A stretch of DNA of 64,000 nucleotides from Rathayibacter_A sp036510655 (lineage in GTDB: Bacteria > Actinomycetota > Actinomycetes > Actinomycetales > Microbacteriaceae): positions 5,607 through 69,606 of the forward strand of contig DATCDQ010000008.1 of NCBI GenBank assembly GCA_036510655.1, given 5' to 3'. Positions 48,763 through 56,219 of this stretch are shown here, piece by piece (position 1 is the first letter of the stretch; the number at the start of each line of letters is the position of its first letter). The position numbers were made by a program, and so were the translations under genes. The notes under the pieces are model-generated. The model saw nothing but the letters and a program-made list of their open reading frames with translations, had not been told where the DNA came from and did no database searches.

Positions 48763-48813
48763 GGTCACGCATACAAGGTGGGGTCACGCAGACGTCTGCG
48801 GGTCACGCCGACG
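48763..48813. promoter_or_regulatory. Palindrome and GGTCACGC repeats upstream of the phosphotransferase-like gene
   Basis: CGCAGACGTCTGCG at 48787-48800 is a perfect 14-base palindrome. GGTCACGC occurs at about 48763, 48782 and 48801, at 19-base steps, so the palindrome sits inside the repeat array. It is the best candidate operator for the TetR protein of the operon. The published 19-base rifamycin-associated element was not found here. Confidence 0.55.
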
Positions 48814-49263
48814 TCATGGGTATGCGCCGAATCGGGTCAGGTAGTCGATCAGGCTATCGGTGAGCGGCAGTGCCCGCAGCTCGTCTGCCGTGAACCACCG
48901 CGCGTCCGCCGCATCGTCACCGGCGATCGGGTGCTCCGTGCCGCGGTCCTCAGCGACCGTCCGCTCAGCGGAAGCGTCGACAGCGTGCCCATCGGCGAGC
49001 TCTGCCCAGAAATCGTGGATCTCGAAGATGCGGCCATCCGCGGTCGGTGAGTCGAGGCATCCGATTTCGCGGACCGCCCGCACGATTAGCCCGGTCTCCT
49101 CGAGCACTTCGCGCTCTGCGGCTTCAGCAAGGGTCTCGCCGGGCTCGAGTTTGCCTCCGGGGATGCTCCAGCGGCCGGCTTGCGGCGCATCCGCTCGGAG
49201 CACCAGCAGGAAGCGCCCGTCGCGGTCTTTGACCACCGCACCTGCGGCGAGCACCCGATCCAT
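48814..49263 (-). CDS. NUDIX hydrolase (MutT-like)
   Basis: This 149-residue protein has a complete NUDIX box: GGKLEPGETLAEAAEREVLE followed by ETGL, fitting GX5EX7REUXEEXGU. Surrounding residues (VLAAGAVVKDRDGRFLLVLR, PQAGRWSIPGG) are those of MutT-like enzymes that sanitise nucleotides or related diphosphates. Its substrate is not certain. It starts at an ATG at 49263 and is a single-gene unit. Confidence 0.9.
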   Translation of the reverse strand: MDRVLAAGAVVKDRDGRFLLVLRADAPQAGRWSIPGGKLEPGETLAEAAEREVLEETGLIVRAVREIGCLDSPTADGRIFEIHDFWAELADGHAVDASAERTVAEDRGTEHPIAGDDAADARWFTADELRALPLTDSLIDYLTRFGAYP

Positions 49264-49666
49264 GGCTTGAGTGTACGTTCACGCGGGCAGCTCGTACATG
49301 GTGCGCAAAGTGCTCTGAGGATTGAGGCGAAGAGCACTTTGCGCCGCAGCAATACAGCCCGGACTCGAGCCCTCCGACAAGTGGTGCAGAGACTGCTGTG
49401 GGCGGGCAGCCGAAACAGCAGCTCGCGCGCCAGTAACGCTCCAGCGCACGAACGACGCACCCCGCGACGCCCATGCCTCAAGGGATCACCGCCGCGGCAG
49501 TGCCTGGCGGGACGCCCGAGCAGCGCCCGGCCCGAAGATACCAACTGTGCGAATGCTGCCGATCGCGACGGTGCCCGATGTCGTTCGCAGCTCGGCGAAG
49601 TCCTCCGTCGAACACGCGGCGGGCAGGTCGAGCGCACGTTCACGCGGCCACAGCCCTGGTGAGCCG
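49264..49666. other. Intergenic region with perfect 14-pair hairpin
   Basis: GCGCAAAGTGCTCT at 49303-49316 is the exact reverse complement of 49331-49344, with a 14-base loop. The rest, 49345-49666, has open frames but none with recognisable domains or a ribosome site; nothing else could be supported. The region receives transcription from the HTH-ATPase gene on the right. Confidence 0.6.
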
Positions 49667-50668
49667 CTACCCGCCGCGGAGGGCGCGGTTGACCATGAAC
49701 TCCACCGCTTCGTTCATGTTGATGGGGTTCAGCGTGGTGCCTGGATGTTGCGCCGGCCACACACGGAGCACTTCATCGACGAAGCCTTGGCCTACGTCCT
49801 CGACGCCGGCGAAGTCGACGTCGATGTCCCCGAATGTGTCCATACCGTCGAGCAAACGGCGGGCCTCGGAACGGGAGACGAAGCTTATTCCAGCACCGAA
49901 CAGCTTGACCGCCGGTCGGCTTTTCGCGAACGACTGCTCGCCATCGGTGAACTGTTCGAACACGGCGCGCAGGGTATGCGCTGCCGGGCGCGGAATGCTT
50001 ACCTTTACCACCGTTCCTGTGCTCACCCTGGATATTCCGAGCGCAACATCGCCCCTGGCGTTGTCAAAGGTGAGCCGCAAGCCGTTCGCCGAAAGGCGGA
50101 GCACTCCGACGGCCTTCGATGTGAAGAAGATTCCTTCTCCCGTATGCCGCTCTTTGAATGTCGTACGTTTCCCTTTGGTGAGCTCGCCGGCAGACTCGAT
50201 GTCCCTGTCAAGTCCGAGTCCGGACCGGATGCGCGCGAACACCCCCACGCCGTCATCCGCGATCCGGAATGCAAGCTCGTGCTGAGACGACCACACTTGG
50301 ATGTTGGCGGATGTGCCGCCACTGTGGTCAATTGCGTTGTTCAGCATTTCGGTGAAGCCGTATGCAGCAACGCGCCCGTCCTCAGTCCTCCGATCAATCT
50401 GAAGGGTGTCCGCGGCAATTGTCCACACTTGATCTTCATGTAGCCCGTCCAGCGCAAAGTCAGCTTCCCAGTCAGGCGGCGAGATCGGTAGTATCGATGC
50501 CTCGGGAATCCGCCCGGATAGCGAACCCCTAACCGCATCGAGGTCGAAAACACGGTGTCCGCCCGGCGTGCGGCTTGACGGGATCTGCCCGCTGTCTGCC
50601 ATTCTCCGCAGCGTCTTGATCGGGAGACCAAGCGAGTCGCTCAATTCGCCGATCCGAATCTCGTTCAT
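49667..50668 (-). CDS. HTH - histidine-kinase-type ATPase - STAS-like (DUF4325) regulator
   Basis: This 333-residue protein joins three regions. Residues 1-50 form a MerR/excisionase-type HTH (IRIGELSDSLGLPIKTLRRM, SRTPGGHRVFDLDAVR). Residues about 95-225 resemble a GHKL ATPase, with the N-box GFTEMLNNAIDHSGG and the G1-like ADDGVGVFARI. Residues about 265-333 match the STAS-like DUF4325 domain (SRSEARRLLDGMDTFGDIDV, FAGVEDVGQGFVDEVLRV). ATPase and STAS modules normally act as separate anti-sigma and anti-anti-sigma proteins. The ATG at 50668 has GAGGGAG upstream, within the first of four operator-like palindromes. Confidence 0.85.
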   Translation of the reverse strand: MNEIRIGELSDSLGLPIKTLRRMADSGQIPSSRTPGGHRVFDLDAVRGSLSGRIPEASILPISPPDWEADFALDGLHEDQVWTIAADTLQIDRRTEDGRVAAYGFTEMLNNAIDHSGGTSANIQVWSSQHELAFRIADDGVGVFARIRSGLGLDRDIESAGELTKGKRTTFKERHTGEGIFFTSKAVGVLRLSANGLRLTFDNARGDVALGISRVSTGTVVKVSIPRPAAHTLRAVFEQFTDGEQSFAKSRPAVKLFGAGISFVSRSEARRLLDGMDTFGDIDVDFAGVEDVGQGFVDEVLRVWPAQHPGTTLNPINMNEAVEFMVNRALRGG

Positions 50669-50670
50669 GT

Positions 50671-50807
50671 AATCTCCCTCAGCCGGGAGATTCGCCGTTC
50701 GTAAATCTACCCGCACGGGTAGATTATTTCAGACAGAGTCGTTAAACCTCCCCCTTCGGGTATGTTTGCGCCGGCGCCTCGTCAAAACCTCCCCGCTCGT
50801 GGAGATT
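50671..50807. promoter_or_regulatory. Array of four 9-4-9 palindromic operators
   Basis: Four 22-base sites share the plan of two nine-base arms with a four-base gap: 50671-50692 (AATCTCCCT/CGGGAGATT), 50704-50725 (AATCTACCC/GGGTAGATT, perfect), 50745-50766 (AACCTCCCC/GGGTATGTT) and 50786-50807 (AACCTCCCC/GTGGAGATT). Their centres are 33, 41 and 41 bases apart, close to three, four and four helical turns. The first covers the ribosome site of the HTH-ATPase gene and a possible -10 box TAATCT (50726-50721) lies in the second. The HTH of the adjacent protein is the likely reader. Confidence 0.8.
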
Positions 50808-50902
50808 CTGCCCGCGCCCATCAGGCAACCACAGTGGTCACCCCTCCGCACAGATCGATTGGGCGATGCGGTGTCATGGTTAAACGCGATTGACGTGCAC
50901 AC

Positions 50903-51481
50903 CTACCCGACAGTGCGCAGAAACCCCAGCGCGCGCTGTGTGAGCAGCGCCGCGGCGGTCGCGTCGTACGACGGCAGACTCTCGTCGGCGAACAGGTGCT
51001 TGTCGCCCGGATAGATGAACAGTTCGGCATCCGGGGTGGACTCCACGAGATCGCGAGCAGCGTCGACATCGCCCTCACCGATGAAGTAGGGGTCGGCATC
51101 CATCCCGTGAATCTGCACCGGCACGCCGGCGGGCCACTCCTCACCGAAGACCGAGACGGGCACGCACGAGTGGAATAGCAGCGCCCCCACCGCGCCCGGC
51201 CGGGTCTGTGCCAGTGACTGCGCGGGCACGACGCCCAGCGAGAACCCGGCGTAGACGAGCGCATCGGGCAGCCCAGCGGATGCGGCGCGGCCCCGTTCCA
51301 CGGTCTCCTCGAAGCCGATCGAGTCCGCGTATGCAACGCCGGCATCGAGGTCGTCGAACGTGCGACCGTCATAGAGATCCGGGGTGTGCACGACATGTCC
51401 CGCCTCCCGCAGCGTCTGCGCGAACGCGAGAACTCCCGGCGTCAGCCCTTGTGCGTGATGGAACAGCAATACCTCTGCCAC
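50903..51481 (-). CDS. Dienelactone-hydrolase-family protein
   Basis: This 192-residue alpha/beta hydrolase resembles dienelactone hydrolases. The nucleophile elbow reads GFSLG with Ser rather than the Cys of classical dienelactone hydrolase, followed by Asp in IHGMDADPYF and His in YPGDKHLFADESL. It starts VAEVLLFHHAQGLTPGV. GTG at 51481 was chosen because GAGGAG lies six bases upstream. Its natural ester or lactone substrate is unknown. Confidence 0.87.
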   Translation of the reverse strand: MAEVLLFHHAQGLTPGVLAFAQTLREAGHVVHTPDLYDGRTFDDLDAGVAYADSIGFEETVERGRAASAGLPDALVYAGFSLGVVPAQSLAQTRPGAVGALLFHSCVPVSVFGEEWPAGVPVQIHGMDADPYFIGEGDVDAARDLVESTPDAELFIYPGDKHLFADESLPSYDATAAALLTQRALGFLRTVG

Positions 51482-51589
51482 GATCTTCTCCTCAGTCGGG
51501 TGCGTACGATGCCGCAGGTATCTTAAGCACAAGCCGCCGACATCCGCATTGTCGCGGAGCCGCCCGCGGCTCCTGATACCCTCGCACAC

Positions 51590-52813
51590 GTGAGTGTATC
51601 TGGCTTGGCGACCCCGAGCCACGACGCCAAAACACTTGCTCGCTGGCGTAACGCGATCATCACAGCGTTCGCGCTGGGCGGTGTCAGCCTGGCCACGTGG
51701 GGGCCGCGCCTGCCGAGTCTGCGCACGGATCTGGGGTTGAGCTACGAGTCGCTCGGCCTGCTGGTCGCCGCTGTAACGATTGGCTCGATCGCCGGACTTG
51801 TCAGTGCTTCAGCACTCCTGGCCTGGGTCGGACCGCGAGGCGGCATCTGGCTGACTCTGACGATCGACGCCATCGGCATCGCCGTCATCGGGCTCAGCGC
51901 GGGCGTGCTGCGCTCGGCCCCGGCAGCAACGGTCGGATTCGTTCTCGTCGGCTTCGGAATCGGTGCCGTCGACGTGATGATGAACGTGCAGGGCGCCGCG
52001 GTCGAACGCATCGCCAGCAAGACACTCATGCCGCTCATGCACGCGGCGTGGTCGGCGGGCGCGGTCCTCGGATCCGCCATCGGTGCCGCCTCCGCCGCCC
52101 TCGGGATCTCGGCCGGCATGCAATTGGTGGCCGAATCGGTGCTGATCGCTGCGGTCGCCGCAATCGCGGTGCAGTTCATTCCGAGAACGGATGGCGCAGC
52201 ATCCGCAGAGGCGAAGCCACCGGTTGGCGAGCGCATCCGCTCCTGGTTCGCCGGATGGGCCGACGTGCGCCTGCTCATGATCGGACTGGTCATGCTCGGG
52301 GTCGAGCTGGGCGAGGGGTCGGCGAACAACTGGCTGACGCTCTCTGTGCGAGACGACCACCATCAAACGGATGCGATCGCCGCCCTTTTCTTCACCGCGT
52401 TTGCGCTCGGCGAGACCCTCGCCCGCGTTTTCGGCGGACCGCTGGTCGACCGCGTCGGCCGGGTGCGCACGGTGCGATTCACGACGGCGCTCGGCGTGAT
52501 CGGCGTGCTGTTGTTCATTCTGGGCGGTGCGCCGTGGCTCATTCTGATCGGAGTGATTCTGTGGGCCGTCGGCGTGTCGATGGGCTTCCCGCTCGGCATG
52601 TCAGCTGCCGCCGACAGCGGGCCGAATCCCGCGGCGCGGGTCAGCGTCGTCGCATCGATCGGCTATCTCGCGAACCTCGGCGGGCCCCCGGTCATCGGGC
52701 TCCTCGCGCAACAGTTCGGGCTGTTGAATTCGCTCTGGCTGATCATCGTGCTCCTGGCCGTCTCGTTTGCGGCTGCGGGCGCGCTGCGGGCCGGGAGCAA
52801 GACAGACGCGTAG
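51590..52813 (+). CDS. MFS transporter
   Basis: This 407-residue protein has 12 predicted transmembrane segments, with WGPRLPSLRTDLGLSYESLG after the first, and GDVMMNVQG-like and FGGPLVDRVGRVRTVRF motifs. It resembles the small MFS transporters of the FucP/YbjJ-like group that export sugars or other small molecules. It is divergent from the dienelactone-hydrolase gene. The substrate cannot be predicted. Confidence 0.85.
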   Translation: MSVSGLATPSHDAKTLARWRNAIITAFALGGVSLATWGPRLPSLRTDLGLSYESLGLLVAAVTIGSIAGLVSASALLAWVGPRGGIWLTLTIDAIGIAVIGLSAGVLRSAPAATVGFVLVGFGIGAVDVMMNVQGAAVERIASKTLMPLMHAAWSAGAVLGSAIGAASAALGISAGMQLVAESVLIAAVAAIAVQFIPRTDGAASAEAKPPVGERIRSWFAGWADVRLLMIGLVMLGVELGEGSANNWLTLSVRDDHHQTDAIAALFFTAFALGETLARVFGGPLVDRVGRVRTVRFTTALGVIGVLLFILGGAPWLILIGVILWAVGVSMGFPLGMSAAADSGPNPAARVSVVASIGYLANLGGPPVIGLLAQQFGLLNSLWLIIVLLAVSFAAAGALRAGSKTDA

Positions 52814-53315
52814 TCGCTTCTTCGGGTTCGGTCTGGCTGAAGAGCGATTCACGAGGACCCGAAAGGCGGCGCGGCGGCGCTCCCTGAGCGAAGCCGAAGG
52901 GCGGCTGTATAGGGCCTGTTCGTGAGGCGCTGCAGGCTGGCGCTTCGGCTTCGCTCAGCGAACGGTGTCGAGTGCAGGCTGGCGCTTCGGCTGCAGCGCG
53001 GTGCCTGAGCTTGTCGAAGGGCAGCCTACGACGACGTGTCGCCCAGCAAAGTGCATGTCTGTTTTCGCTTTATCAGATCCGCCTTATATAGGGCGGATCT
53101 GAAATAAGAAAAACGGACGGACTGTTTCCTGAGCAGGTCCGAAGGGCTGGTTTGCTCGTTCCCTGAGCGGAGTCGACCGGGGACTCGGCCAGCGACCGAT
53201 AGACTCGCTCAGCGACCGGGAGTTGCAGGCGCCTTGAATCATGCGGCCGGCTCACATCCTGCGCGCCTAACGTGTGGGGCGAACAGCTTGCGCACATCGA
53301 GAGGGACACACCACC
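52814..53315. repeat. Repeat-rich intergenic region
   Basis: No gene is supported. The region holds copies of the CCCTGAGCGAAG/TTCGCTCAG repeat near 52882, 52955 and 53160, the CCTGAGCTTGTCGAAGGGC repeat at about 53009-53027, and the 75-base palindromic element at 53041-53115, whose long arms (CAGATCCGCC/GGGCGGATCTG) can fold into a stable hairpin. It ends at the ferredoxin ribosome site. Confidence 0.75.
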
Positions 53316-53516
53316 GTGAAAGTCGTCATCTATCAGCCGACCTGCATCTCCGCCGGGCAGTGCGCACTCTCAGCACCCAACGTGTTCTGGAACCGCGAAA
53401 GCGACGGCAAAGTCGAACTCTGGACCGACAACCCTCCCGAAGCCGAATATGACCAGGTGCGCGAAGCGGCGAGCCTGTGCCCGTCCGCATCCATCACCAT
53501 CGAAGAAGACGACTAG
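53316..53516 (+). CDS. Ferredoxin, probable [3Fe-4S] type
   Basis: This 66-residue acidic ferredoxin has Cys spacing C-x5-C (TCISAGQCA) and a later CPSAS cysteine, i.e. three cysteines, as in the [3Fe-4S] ferredoxins that pass electrons to cytochromes P450. GTG at 53316 was preferred, with GAGAGGGA upstream. No P450 or reductase lies beside it in this window. It ends five bases before the end of the convergent clpP gene. Confidence 0.88.
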   Translation: MKVVIYQPTCISAGQCALSAPNVFWNRESDGKVELWTDNPPEAEYDQVREAASLCPSASITIEEDD

Positions 53517-53520
53517 CGAC

Positions 53521-54162
53521 TCACGCTGTGGATGCCGCCCCCAGCACCACTCGCCCCATCACGTGATCGACAAGCCCGTATTCCAGCGCCGCGTGTGCAG
53601 TGAAAACCCGGTCACGATCGGTGTCCCGCCGCAGCGTCTCGACCGACTGCCCCGTATGCGCTGACAAGATCCCTTCAAGCTCGGCTCGGATGCGCACCAC
53701 CTCGTCGGCCTGCAAGATCAAGTCGGGAATCGTGCCCCGCCCCTGCGCAGCCGGCTGATGCATAACCACCCGCGTGTGCGGCAGCACGGCGCGGCGCCCC
53801 GGAGCACCGGCGGCCAGCAGCACGGCACCGGCAGCAATCGCCTGCCCCACGCACGTGGTCGCTACCGGCGCCTGAATGTACTGCATTGTGTCGTACACGG
53901 CGAGCATCGAGGTCATATCGCCGCCCTCGCAGTTGATGTAAAGGTTGATCTCGCGCTCGGAGTTGTCCGCCTCCAAATGCAACAGCTGGGCGATGAGCGC
54001 ATTGGCCACGCCCGAATCGATCGCAGTGCCCAGATAGATGATGCGCTCAGTCAAGAGGTGAGAATAGACATCCATGATTCGCTCGCCACGCGAGTTCTGC
54101 GTGATCACGTTCGGGATCATGTAGTTGTTCATAGTCGTGTTGTTCATGCTCGTGTTGCTCAT
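53521..54162 (-). CDS. ClpP paralogue lacking the catalytic serine (ClpR-like)
   Basis: This 213-residue protein has the full ClpP fold (DVYSHLLTERIIYLGTAIDS, NLYINCEGGDMTSMLAVYDT), but the active-site segment normally GQAASMGA reads GQAIAAGA, with Ala110 in place of the serine. The other triad parts are kept, His135 in VVMHQP and Asp in DTDRDRVF. It should be unable to cut peptides and would act as a structural partner, like ClpR. The start holds three Met-Asn-Thr-rich repeat units, so Met11 or Met15 could be used. It overlaps the second clpP gene by four bases. Confidence 0.88.
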   Translation of the reverse strand: MSNTSMNNTTMNNYMIPNVITQNSRGERIMDVYSHLLTERIIYLGTAIDSGVANALIAQLLHLEADNSEREINLYINCEGGDMTSMLAVYDTMQYIQAPVATTCVGQAIAAGAVLLAAGAPGRRAVLPHTRVVMHQPAAQGRGTIPDLILQADEVVRIRAELEGILSAHTGQSVETLRRDTDRDRVFTAHAALEYGLVDHVMGRVVLGAASTA

Positions 54163-54779
54163 GCGTCCACCCCCAGTCCGACGTGCCGCCGTTTGGGCGG
54201 CATGACCTGCTCGAACGAGTCGACCACGTGATCGATGAATCCGTACTCCTGCGCCTCAGCAGCCGTGTACCAGCGGTCGTGCAGCGAGTCCTCGAAAACA
54301 CGCTCGACGCTCTGGCCGGTGTCCTCGGCAACAAGGCCGAGCACGGTGTCCCGCGTGAAACGCAGATCGTCGGCTTGCACCTCGACCTCGACAGCGGAGC
54401 CGCCGATGCCCGCAGATCCCTGATGCATCAGAATGCGCGCGTGCGGCAGCGCGAACCGCTTGCCCTTCGCGCCGGACGACAGCAGGAATTGCCCTGCGCT
54501 GCACGCCAACCCGAGGGCGAGCGTGCTGACGTCACACGGCACGAGCCGCATCACGTCCCGGATCGCGAGCATCGCCGGCACCGAGCCGCCGGGCGAGTGA
54601 ATCCACAGTGCGATATCTGCGGATGCGTCCTCAGCCGCAAGCGTCAGCAGTTGCGTTGCAAGCAGCGTTCCATTGTCGTCGTCGAGCACACCGTCGAGCA
54701 CGAGGATGCGCTCGTGCAGCAACTGTGCGCGCATCCGGTCAGAGAAGGCAGGGTTCTTGGTGTTGTCGTCGTCAGCCAT
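54159..54779 (-). CDS. clpP: ClpP-family serine protease
   Basis: This 206-residue ClpP keeps the catalytic triad: Ser in GLACSAGQFLLSSG, His in ILMHQGS and Asp in LHDRWYTAAEA. It should be the active partner of the serine-less paralogue encoded directly downstream with a four-base overlap, together forming a mixed tetradecamer served by a Clp ATPase. In Streptomyces a second clpP operon (clpP3-clpP4) is similarly organised. ATG at 54779 was used; an upstream TTG at 54797 is possible. Confidence 0.9.
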   Translation of the reverse strand: MADDDNTKNPAFSDRMRAQLLHERILVLDGVLDDDNGTLLATQLLTLAAEDASADIALWIHSPGGSVPAMLAIRDVMRLVPCDVSTLALGLACSAGQFLLSSGAKGKRFALPHARILMHQGSAGIGGSAVEVEVQADDLRFTRDTVLGLVAEDTGQSVERVFEDSLHDRWYTAAEAQEYGFIDHVVDSFEQVMPPKRRHVGLGVDA

Positions 54780-54801
54780 GTCACCAGACTGCGGCAAGCG
54801 T

Positions 54802-54849
54802 GACGGGTTGAACCCGTCGTACTGCTGTCAGCAGATCTGCTGACAGCAG
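54802..54849. promoter_or_regulatory. Two perfect palindromes upstream of the clpP pair
   Basis: GACGGGTT-G-AACCCGTC at 54802-54818 is a perfect inverted repeat. At 54822-54849 lies a perfect 28-base palindrome with the halves CTGCTGTCAGCAGA and its complement. They lie 23 and 43 bases before the clpP ATG and are candidate operators; a hairpin role ending the upstream lyase transcript is the alternative. Confidence 0.6.
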
Positions 54850-54855
54850 ACAGCC

Positions 54856-54953
54856 GTCTCGATACGCGGATTCGCTGCGCTCATGCGCTACTCGACGAAC
54901 GGTACCGGTGGTCGAGTAGCCCGCGAGCGCAGCGAGCGAGCGTATCGAGACCC
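54856..54953. repeat. Paired GGTCGAGTAGC repeats
   Basis: Two inverted arms (GTCTCGATACGC to CTACTCGAC, then GGTCGAGTAGCCCGCG to GTATCGAGACCC) lie between the lyase gene and the clpP pair. They can fold into a long hairpin. Confidence 0.75.
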
Positions 54954-54970
54954 GTGCAGTTCGACCAGCT

Positions 54971-56131
54971 CTACGCCCGATCGATCAGGTCGCGCGCAGC
55001 ACGCCCGGGGTCTTCCCCGCGGTCTACCGCGTCTCGCACGGGCGACGTGATCGGCGCGGCCCACGGCGATGGCGCACCCGCATAGGCGGCGGCACCGAGT
55101 CGGAAGTGCTGTGCCTGCTCCGCCGTCTCGACGAAAGGCATGTCCATCGCGAAGAGCCGGTCGCCGCGCGGCCGCGGCCCCGCCTTCGAGACCTTGCCCC
55201 ACAGTTCGTGCCCGACGAACTCCTCCGCCAAGACGGATGCCTCGATCAAGCTGTCGAGATCGACCCCTGTATCGACACCCAGCTCGGTCAGCAGGTCGAC
55301 GAGGTCCTCGGTGGGGATCATTCGTGTCATCCGCCCGTGACCGCCGTACGGGCAGCCTCCCATGCCTCCGATCGACGAGTCCAGCACGAGTGTGCGCTCC
55401 GGCGAAAGCACCTGCAGCGCTTGATACGCCGACAACATCGCCGTTCCGCGTGCATCGTGAAGGTGCAGGTGGAACGTCTCGATCTGTGGCCACCGGTCCT
55501 GGATCGCCAGCAGCTGCGAGGCAACCTGATCGGGCACGTTCCATGCCATCGGATCGCCGATCCACACCCGGTTCACGGTCACGCCGGCGGCATCCCACAG
55601 GTCAACTTGGCGAGCCAGCATGTCCATGCGATAGTCCTCGTCGAACGCGCCCAGCCAGTTCGAACCCCATGCGGCATTGATCGCGATCCCCGCGGTGTCA
55701 GCCCCAGCCGCAACGGCCGCATCGATCACCTGAGGCCACGCCTCGATCTCTTGCAGTTGTGTGCGATTGGTGTTGCGCCTCACGAAGACATCGCAGAGGT
55801 GCACAAGAGTGCGCGGGAATTCTCGCGACTCCGTCAGCAGAGGGGCGAAGCGACGCATCCGCTCTCGTCCTCGTTCGTTCAGCGCGAGCGCCGTGTAGGT
55901 GACGCCCTCGACCGGAGCGAACCCGGCGACGACATCGTCAATATTCGCCATCTGCGGCGTCCACTTCGGGCTGACGAACGACCCGACGACGATCGTCTGC
56001 AAGCCGGTCCGCGACAGCGCATTGAGCAGGCGGATCTTGTTCTCCACCGTGATCGACGAGCTTTCGATCTGCATGCCCTCGCGCATGCCCTCCTCGATGA
56101 TGCGCACCGTTGGATAACGCGACTGTGACAT
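54971..56131 (-). CDS. HMG-CoA-lyase-like aldolase
   Basis: This 386-residue TIM-barrel enzyme belongs to the DRE-TIM HMGL-like family. It has VRIIEEGMREGMQIESS (Arg kept, but Glu where the usual Asp of RDG stands), the metal-binding histidines in FHLHLHDARGTAM, and the HMG-CoA-lyase signature SIGGMGGCPYGG with the mobile-loop Cys. It should split a 3-hydroxy-3-methyl acyl-CoA or a similar compound into acetyl-CoA and a keto acid. GAGAGG lies eight bases before the ATG at 56131. It follows a CoA-transferase gene with four 14-base repeats between. Confidence 0.85.
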   Translation of the reverse strand: MSQSRYPTVRIIEEGMREGMQIESSSITVENKIRLLNALSRTGLQTIVVGSFVSPKWTPQMANIDDVVAGFAPVEGVTYTALALNERGRERMRRFAPLLTESREFPRTLVHLCDVFVRRNTNRTQLQEIEAWPQVIDAAVAAGADTAGIAINAAWGSNWLGAFDEDYRMDMLARQVDLWDAAGVTVNRVWIGDPMAWNVPDQVASQLLAIQDRWPQIETFHLHLHDARGTAMLSAYQALQVLSPERTLVLDSSIGGMGGCPYGGHGRMTRMIPTEDLVDLLTELGVDTGVDLDSLIEASVLAEEFVGHELWGKVSKAGPRPRGDRLFAMDMPFVETAEQAQHFRLGAAAYAGAPSPWAAPITSPVRDAVDRGEDPGRAARDLIDRA

Positions 56132-56146
56132 GCGAGTGACCTCTCT

Positions 56147-56202
56147 GGGTTGACCGTTTTGGGTTGACCGTTTTGGGTTGACCGTTTTGGGCTGACCGTT
56201 CT
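56147..56202. repeat. Four tandem 14-base repeats between two operon genes
   Basis: GGGTTGACCGTTTT is repeated at 56147, 56161 and 56175, with a variant GGGCTGACCGTTCT at 56189. They fill the gap between the CoA-transferase stop and the lyase ribosome site. They may be a local slippage product, or sites for a regulator or processing enzyme. Confidence 0.75.
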
Positions 56203-56219
56203 GACGTGGCCGCCGCGCT

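Noticed and set aside
48707..48813. Rifamycin-associated element upstream of the phosphotransferase-like gene
   Set aside because: The published 19-base palindrome could not be found; only the different palindrome CGCAGACGTCTGCG is present.
49345..49666. Hidden gene or pseudogene in the gap before the HTH-ATPase-STAS gene
   Set aside because: Open frames on both strands there lack domains, ribosome sites and protein-like composition.
50766..51014. Divergent gene above the operator array
   Set aside because: The frame starts within the third operator, has no ribosome site and overlaps the end of the dienelactone-hydrolase gene; no domain is visible.
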